Source: Notospermus geniculatus (lineage: Eukaryota > Nemertea > Pilidiophora > Heteronemertea > Lineidae). Taken from it: a stretch of DNA of 64,000 nt. A program made the translations under genes and the position numbers. The stretch is taken from positions 9,895 through 73,894 of the forward strand of contig NMRB01001724.1 in assembly GCA_002633025.1 (NCBI GenBank), written 5' to 3'. Numbering within the stretch: position 1 is the stretch's first letter; the number at the start of each line of letters is the position of its first letter. This document shows positions 58,621-64,000 of the stretch, in pieces. The notes beneath the pieces were generated by a model that was given only the letters and a program-made list of their open reading frames with translations, was not told where the DNA came from and made no database searches.

Positions 58621-59452
58621 CTGAAAGTCACTGCAACAATGGACGATAAGCGTCAGAATTTAGCAATGGCACTCACAAGATGGGGCACCATTCTCCAATC
58701 GTTAGAGAGGTTGTTTGCACTTGGAATTAACTGAGGGCAGGAGTGGTTGTACGAGATTGCATATCCTCCAAGTTCGACAACCCAGGGACATCTCTTGCGT
58801 CTGACACCTCTGAGGTCCTGGGTTCAATTCCTGGTCGGACCCATGAGTACGTGAAACAGAGGGCCGCAATCACACAAATTTAAGAAGCCAGCCAGCTGTT
58901 GTACCAGTAATCCACAAATCCACTGTCTGTACAAACAACAGTGTGAATGTGACTGAGCAGCGGTGAAGTGAAACACAACCATGCCCACATCCAAAAACAA
59001 CAGCAATGGTCAGGTTTGAAGAACGGTTTCTCCCACCAGATTTGAAATGAGTCTAACCCTGCATCCCATACGCCGTAATTCCTTCCACCCCAATCAAGGC
59101 AATAAACCGTAATTCCAAATGCAAACAGCCATCATTCCCAAGTTCTGAGAAGAACTGGAAATAATCTCCCAAACTACCAGAGTCTGATGACCCAGGGCCC
59201 AGGAGGTTGTCAGGTGGTTTCAAGGAGTGCTCAGTACTATCATAACCAATTCAGAAATGCAAAGTTGCACCGCAGTACCCAAAGGGGCAAAATTTGATGT
59301 AATTTTTCAATTTTAAAGGTGCTGTGGGAATTGAATCAAATTCAATACGTTTGCGAAAAACTTGCACTCCCGTCACCAAATTGACAAACTCCTACAGAAG
59401 CTGATGGTCTACTACATGTATTTCAAAACAATTAATTACCTCATACCCACAG
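58621..59452. other. Region between FAM8A1 and the second PRDM15 copy
   Basis: Contains a tRNA-like head on the plus strand at 58776-58843 (B box GGGTTCAATTCCTGG), probably SINE. No FAM8A1 exon and no PR-domain exon recognised on either strand. Confidence 0.45.
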
Positions 59453-62400
59453 ACTATGAGTCTGAAGAGCAAAGCCCACACCAGCATATCCAAGAGGGTG
59501 AATCTTTCAAGTGCCGTCGATGCGAATGCTGCTTCCCCACGAGTATGGAACTTGCAAAACACGTCCAAGCACATTTAAAATCTTACCAATGCAAATTATG
59601 TAAGCAGCGTTTCTTTAAGAAGTTCTCGTTGAACCGCCATTTTAAACTCTTCCACCGTTTGAGTCATGAAACTGAAATTGGGCAGCAAATAATCCATTCT
59701 CCTTTGGAAGAGAGGCCTGAGAATTCGGACTCTGAGCCCACTCCAAGTAGTAGCCACATGGACCTAGACGGGGCAAAGACGACTTATATCGATCTAATCA
59801 AGACATCGCCAAAGAAAAGGCGCTCTACGAAAGACAGTGACGATTCTGATTATGTGCCAAGTTCCGAGCGGCAATCTCAGCGCCATCATAAGTATCACAC
59901 TCGTGGAAAACGCACAAACTTCAAAGCTTTGGCTGGGTATAAAGAACGGAAGGAGCCAGCGCCAGCTGAGGATGATGATGAGAGCGAATCGGAGACAGGG
60001 GATACAGAAATCTTGATCCAGGGGGAAGTGGGAATGATGGCCGAAGCTGAAAACGATGTGATACAGACTTTGATGTCTGCGGCTGAGATCGGCACTGGCA
60101 GTGTTGACGAAAATGCGGACGTGATACCGGGTGATGGCGAAGTGGCAGCTAGTACCGCGGGTGAGGTCACGCCGTCCGGAGATGGAGTGAGTCAGGAAAG
60201 CGTGACTGGTACAGGAGTTGACGAATTGCAAAAAGCAGTCGAATCGATGGACACTGATGATGCCCCGTCGCAGACTCAACCCAGCAAGGGTGTGGCCGTA
60301 CTCCTCGACGACGATGCGGAGAAAAAGGAGCGGCTGCTTACAAAAGGGAAACTAGAGGACCTCATCTTCAAACAAAAGTTCGAGGATGGCCGATACGCGT
60401 TGTATGAAACCGTGTCCGGTATTCAAGCCTACAAGTGCGGATTCTGCGAAGTCTGCTGCACGAAGATGGATTCCATTAAAAAACACATGGAAAAACACGC
60501 CGAGAAGAAATTCTGTGAAGATTGCGGCCGGTTCTTTGACACGCAGTTGCAAGTCGATCATCATCTTTGCCGCTCTAGGATCAAGAATCTCGAGCCGAAC
60601 GCAGACGGTACTTTCCCGTGCCCAGATTGCGGGAAGTTGTTTAAGACCCGGGAGAACCTTGAGCCTCATTTTATGGGGCATGCGCAGAACTTTAACTGTC
60701 CAAAGTGTTGTAAGTTCTTCATGCGTAAGGATACTTTGGATAATCACTCCTGCATTGCAGATGAAGGGGCAAAAAAGAAAGTCCATATCTGTGACATCTG
60801 CGGCGCCACCTTTAAGAGTATGAAATATCTATTCCGCCATATGACTGGTCATACAAAGGAGTTGACCTGCTTGAACTGCAACAAATCATTTTCGCGGAAA
60901 CAAAGTCTACTCCAGCATTTGAACAAGTGCAACAGATCACAGTTGAAGGATATGGATGTCGAAATCCACGCCTGTTCTAAATGTCCGAAAGTTTTCAGCG
61001 ACCACGTGAAATTGCAGAATCACATGGTCTGGCACGAGGGGAAGTTCCGATGCAAAGAGTGTGGGAAGTCGTTCTCGACTCAGATGACGCTGACTGGTCA
61101 CGTGTGCAGCGGGAAGATGGAGAGCGACGGCGGCGAGGGGAGCGACCATGATGGGGCTGAGAAGCAACTTTTCGAGTGTCAAGTCTGCGAGAAAGTGTTC
61201 TTTAAGGAACTGACTCTCGAAAGGCACATGGTGAGCCATTCTGATAAATTTCAATGCACGATGTGCCGGAAGAACTTTGGTCGAAAATTAGACTTAGAGA
61301 TGCACGAGATCGTCTGCAGTGGGCGCATTTCAATTCAGGAGAAAGGGTTCGTCAAGTGTACCGTCTGTGATACCGAATTTTTCAACGTGAATGAGTTCTT
61401 TAAGCATTCCTTGGAACATTCAACACCTTATAAGTGTGGTAGATGTCAGCGGCCCTACAGGTCAATGCATGGCCTAGAGGAACACACAAAAACGTGTACC
61501 GGTGAATGGTCTGATACGACTTGCCCAATCTGTGGGAAGGTTTTCCGCGACGTGCGGTATTTGGAGCGTCATAAGATCCTGCACACGAGACCCAAGTTCC
61601 AGTGCGAGCATTGCCAGAAGTGGTTTCATCGGAAGGATTATTTTGGTTACCATACGTGCAAACGTGCGGACGGTACGATTGTGCGTGTCAACCATAAGCA
61701 CCCAAAGGGAGCGACTCAACAACCCACAGAGGAGGTGTCGCTGTCACACCTTTGTCCGACGTGTGGAAAATCTTACGTGAGTGTCGGAAATCTAAACAAG
61801 CACATGAAACGACACGGGGAGAAAATGCACATGTGTCCCACATGCGGAAGACGATTCCACCTCAAGGCGTCTCTGAAAGAACACATGCGTTATGTTCATA
61901 CAAAGAAGTTAAGTTTCCAGTGTCCGCACTGTGGAAAGATGCTGAAGTCGAGGAATACCGTCCATGCACACATCAAACAGTTCCACCAGGAAAATGTCAT
62001 GATATACACGTGTGAAACATGCGGCAAGACGTTCCGACAGAAAGGCAACCTCCTGAAACACCAGCTCATGCACACTGAGGGCAAGTCGTTTCAGTGTCCT
62101 TACTGCGAGCGTCAGTTCAAGTACCCCGAACAGCTCGGAAAACACAAGGTTGAACACGAACAAGGACGAAAGTTTGCTTGCACGGAATGTGATAAAGCGT
62201 TCGTGAAGGAGTATGATTTGAGACACCATATTGAGGTCTTTCACAGCGGTTTGATGTACACGTGCGAGTTCTGTAGCACCGATTGTCGCCACACGCATAC
62301 AATGCGGCGCCACATCCGGCGGCGACATCCTGAGAAAGTTGCCCTATTGGACGAGCCTAATTATATCAAGTCGTTGCAGCGTACGCTGGTGAATCCAGAT

Positions 62401-62868
62401 GGAACACTCCAGCAGATTACCAGACAACATGTGAGTAAATCAACCAAACCGTTGAACGTAGTCCAACATGTCAACGTCGAAGATGTCTCAGGCATTATCG
62501 AGTCCGTCACACAGACGGAAGAAGCAGTCCATTCACTCCAACAGATTCAGTCCATAAACATCGGCGGGACGGAATTACAGGTGATTGAGGAGACCCCGGA
62601 CAATCAAGACGTCGCTACGATCATTGATAACGTCATGTCACACGAGGCCGCGGAAGTCCTGCAGAGTCTGGCGTCGACTACACAGGATGGTAATGTCACC
62701 GTTGCCACATTCACAGATATTCCTAACTTCGCCATGGACGGCACAGCTACGCACGTCATTCACCACGATGCAGAGACCCAGGAATATATTTTGGTTCCTC
62801 TGATACAAGCTGAAACGGGTGTCCAGGTCAAAACTGAAGAAGTTCAAGTTATCGCACAAGCTGAATGA
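59453..62868 (+). CDS. PRDM15: PRDM15 second copy, zinc-finger exon only
   Basis: From 59488 to 62868 this matches 50137-53517 base for base in length: 3,381 nt with no net indel, about 15 amino-acid changes in some 1,125 residues, fourteen of them before the end of the fourth finger and most in the acidic linker. All fingers and the tail are intact. Upstream sequence differs: CCCACAG/AC at 59452 is a plausible acceptor that would add DYESEEQSPHQH before the homology; the frame itself opens at the ATG at 59362. No PR-domain exons precede it in the 5 kb before. It may be a PR-less paralogue, an alternative 3' exon set, or the other allele. It has no frameshift, unlike a decaying pseudogene. 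Confidence 0.85.
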
Positions 62869-62972
62869 AGGGCTCCTTATGGTTCACGAGAATAGATGCT
62901 TGACTATTGGCTCAAAAAGGGTCACACCAAAGGGTGCCAACAAGTCGATGATGATGACAAAAATCACTCCTG

Positions 62973-63091
62973 GGGCCGTATTCTAGAAGCTTCCTTAAGT
63001 CTAAGGTTTACCTTTAGCTACTGTTTGCAGGGTAGAATACAAAGGATTAAAGTGGACCTTAGAGTTAAGGAGGCTTCTAGAATATGGGCCC
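62973..63091. mobile_element. MITE in second PRDM15 3' UTR, absent from first copy
   Basis: Inverted ends GGGCCGTATTCTAGAAGC and GCTTCTAGAATATGGGCCC, related to 25352-25465. The first copy has the empty site ATTCCTGATGATG at 53841-53853. The target duplication is short (TG, possibly CTG). Confidence 0.85.
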
Positions 63092-63273
63092 TGATGATGT
63101 TCGGTGTGTTCAGTTATGTGTTCACTTTGTCACTGTTTATCAATGCATAAAGTTTGTATTTGAGTATATTATTTCACTTTAAAGTTAAGAATTCAAAAGT
63201 TTATAAAATGAAGGGTTTGCTCATGAATTTTGAATGTGATTGTACCGGTTGACATGCGGTTTGCCGCTCTTGA

Positions 63274-63565
63274 TTACACTCCTCTCGCAGTGTTTTGTTT
63301 CGCTCCGTACCTACGCTTCACAAACTGCTGCTTCAAATGGCCGGTATTCTGCCGATTTACCGCCAGATGGCACCACTACTGTCCAACCAATCAGCACCCG
63401 CCATCAGGCTGCAACTGAGCAAAATCCTAAAACACTTTCTCCAGCGCGGCAGCGGGAACAGTAGTGGTGCCATCTGGTGGTAAATCGGCAGAATACCGGC
63501 CATTCGAAGCAGTGGTTTGTGAAGCGTAGGTATGGAGCGAAACAAAACACTGCGAGAGGAGTTTA
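63274..63565. mobile_element. Foldback MITE in second PRDM15 copy, absent from first
   Basis: Ends TTACACTCCTCTCGCAGTG and its mirror (GGAGTTTA at 63565). Arms of about 140 bp pair through GCCGGTATTCTGCCGATTTACC and CAGATGGCACCACTACTG. It is flanked by CTCTTGA and CTCTTATGA, a possible 7-9 bp target duplication suggesting a hAT-type element. The first copy reads CTCTTGACATGCAG without it (54036-54049). Confidence 0.85.
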
Positions 63566-64000
63566 CTCTTATGATATGCAGTTTTGCACTCTTGTGCGGT
63601 TTCCACTGGCTCTGTGTTCATGACTCACAGTATCACAGATCAAGTTTGGTAAACTGAACAGAACAATGTAGGCATTGTGTGCGACTGTCAGTGAAAACAA
63701 ACTGAGGAGGGCGGAAATTACTGAAGTGTATTCGGACCTTAAAGGGGCACAGTATTGCTTCTCTCTTCCCAGGGTATCCATGTATGCATTGTATTGTAAT
63801 CATACATTTTCCAGTACTGGGGCAAAAGGCAAAACTATGGTGTTGGAGAATAATGCAGTCACTGCCGGTGGCGCCGGCTGTTGACAAAACGTGGCAATAT
63901 AGTGGCCCTTTAATTGTGCAAACTAAAAAAATCCGCTCTTATTCTGCTTCCATTACAGAATTGCCGGGTTTAATAAATCCGGTTCTATTAAGTGCGGATC

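Overview
This window is eukaryotic nuclear DNA from an animal. Genes are split by GT-AG introns, intergenic DNA is full of tRNA-derived SINE-like repeats and inverted-repeat (foldback/MITE) elements, and the proteins are clear orthologues of human genes. The repeat style (AGGCCT-rich palindromes, TACATGTA, CCGGTA, a GCGGATCC-ended MITE) suggests a marine invertebrate, perhaps a deuterostome such as an amphioxus, hemichordate or echinoderm. I cannot fix the species. It is a draft assembly with N gaps at 13347-13376 and 41821-41853 and single Ns at 8388 and 11873.

Layout, left to right. 1-5.8 kb is repeats and intergenic DNA ending in a 53-57 bp satellite. 5861-6711 (+) is a two-exon PKI-type inhibitor of protein kinase A. 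6.7-14.4 kb is repeats with no gene I can support. 14388-19138 (-) is RCC1L, ten coding exons, 470 aa. It stands head to head with TAF5L (+, 20633-28891, twelve exons, 589 aa). TAF5L introns hold a 1.9 kb foldback element and several MITEs. 30216-32526 (-) is IQCC, whose start codon lies 61 bp from that of the divergent archease gene ZBTB8OS (+, 32588-37052). A second, 3'-truncated IQCC copy lies inside archease intron 1. 39415-41373 (-) is MTERF3. 44295-45182 (-) is a single-exon DHHC palmitoyltransferase, followed upstream by a tandem truncated copy. 47531-53517 (+) is PRDM15, with a PR domain and about 23 C2H2 fingers. 56829-58620 (-) is the 3' part of FAM8A1. 59453-62868 (+) is a second, nearly identical PRDM15 zinc-finger exon without the PR-domain exons.

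The genes are housekeeping or regulatory and do not form one pathway: mitochondrial ribosome and transcription (RCC1L, MTERF3), SAGA-type transcription (TAF5L), tRNA ligation (archease), ER quality control (FAM8A1), palmitoylation (ZDHHC), PKA inhibition (PKI) and transcriptional regulation (PRDM15).

The most striking feature is a run of local duplications between 30 and 64 kb (IQCC, ZDHHC, a PRDM15 exon start, a PRDM15 splice acceptor, the PRDM15 finger exon). Each could be a true recent duplication or two haplotypes of a very heterozygous animal placed in series by the assembler. The loss of exactly the archease first exon from the second IQCC copy, and TE insertions present in one PRDM15 copy and absent from the other, are the most informative details for deciding.
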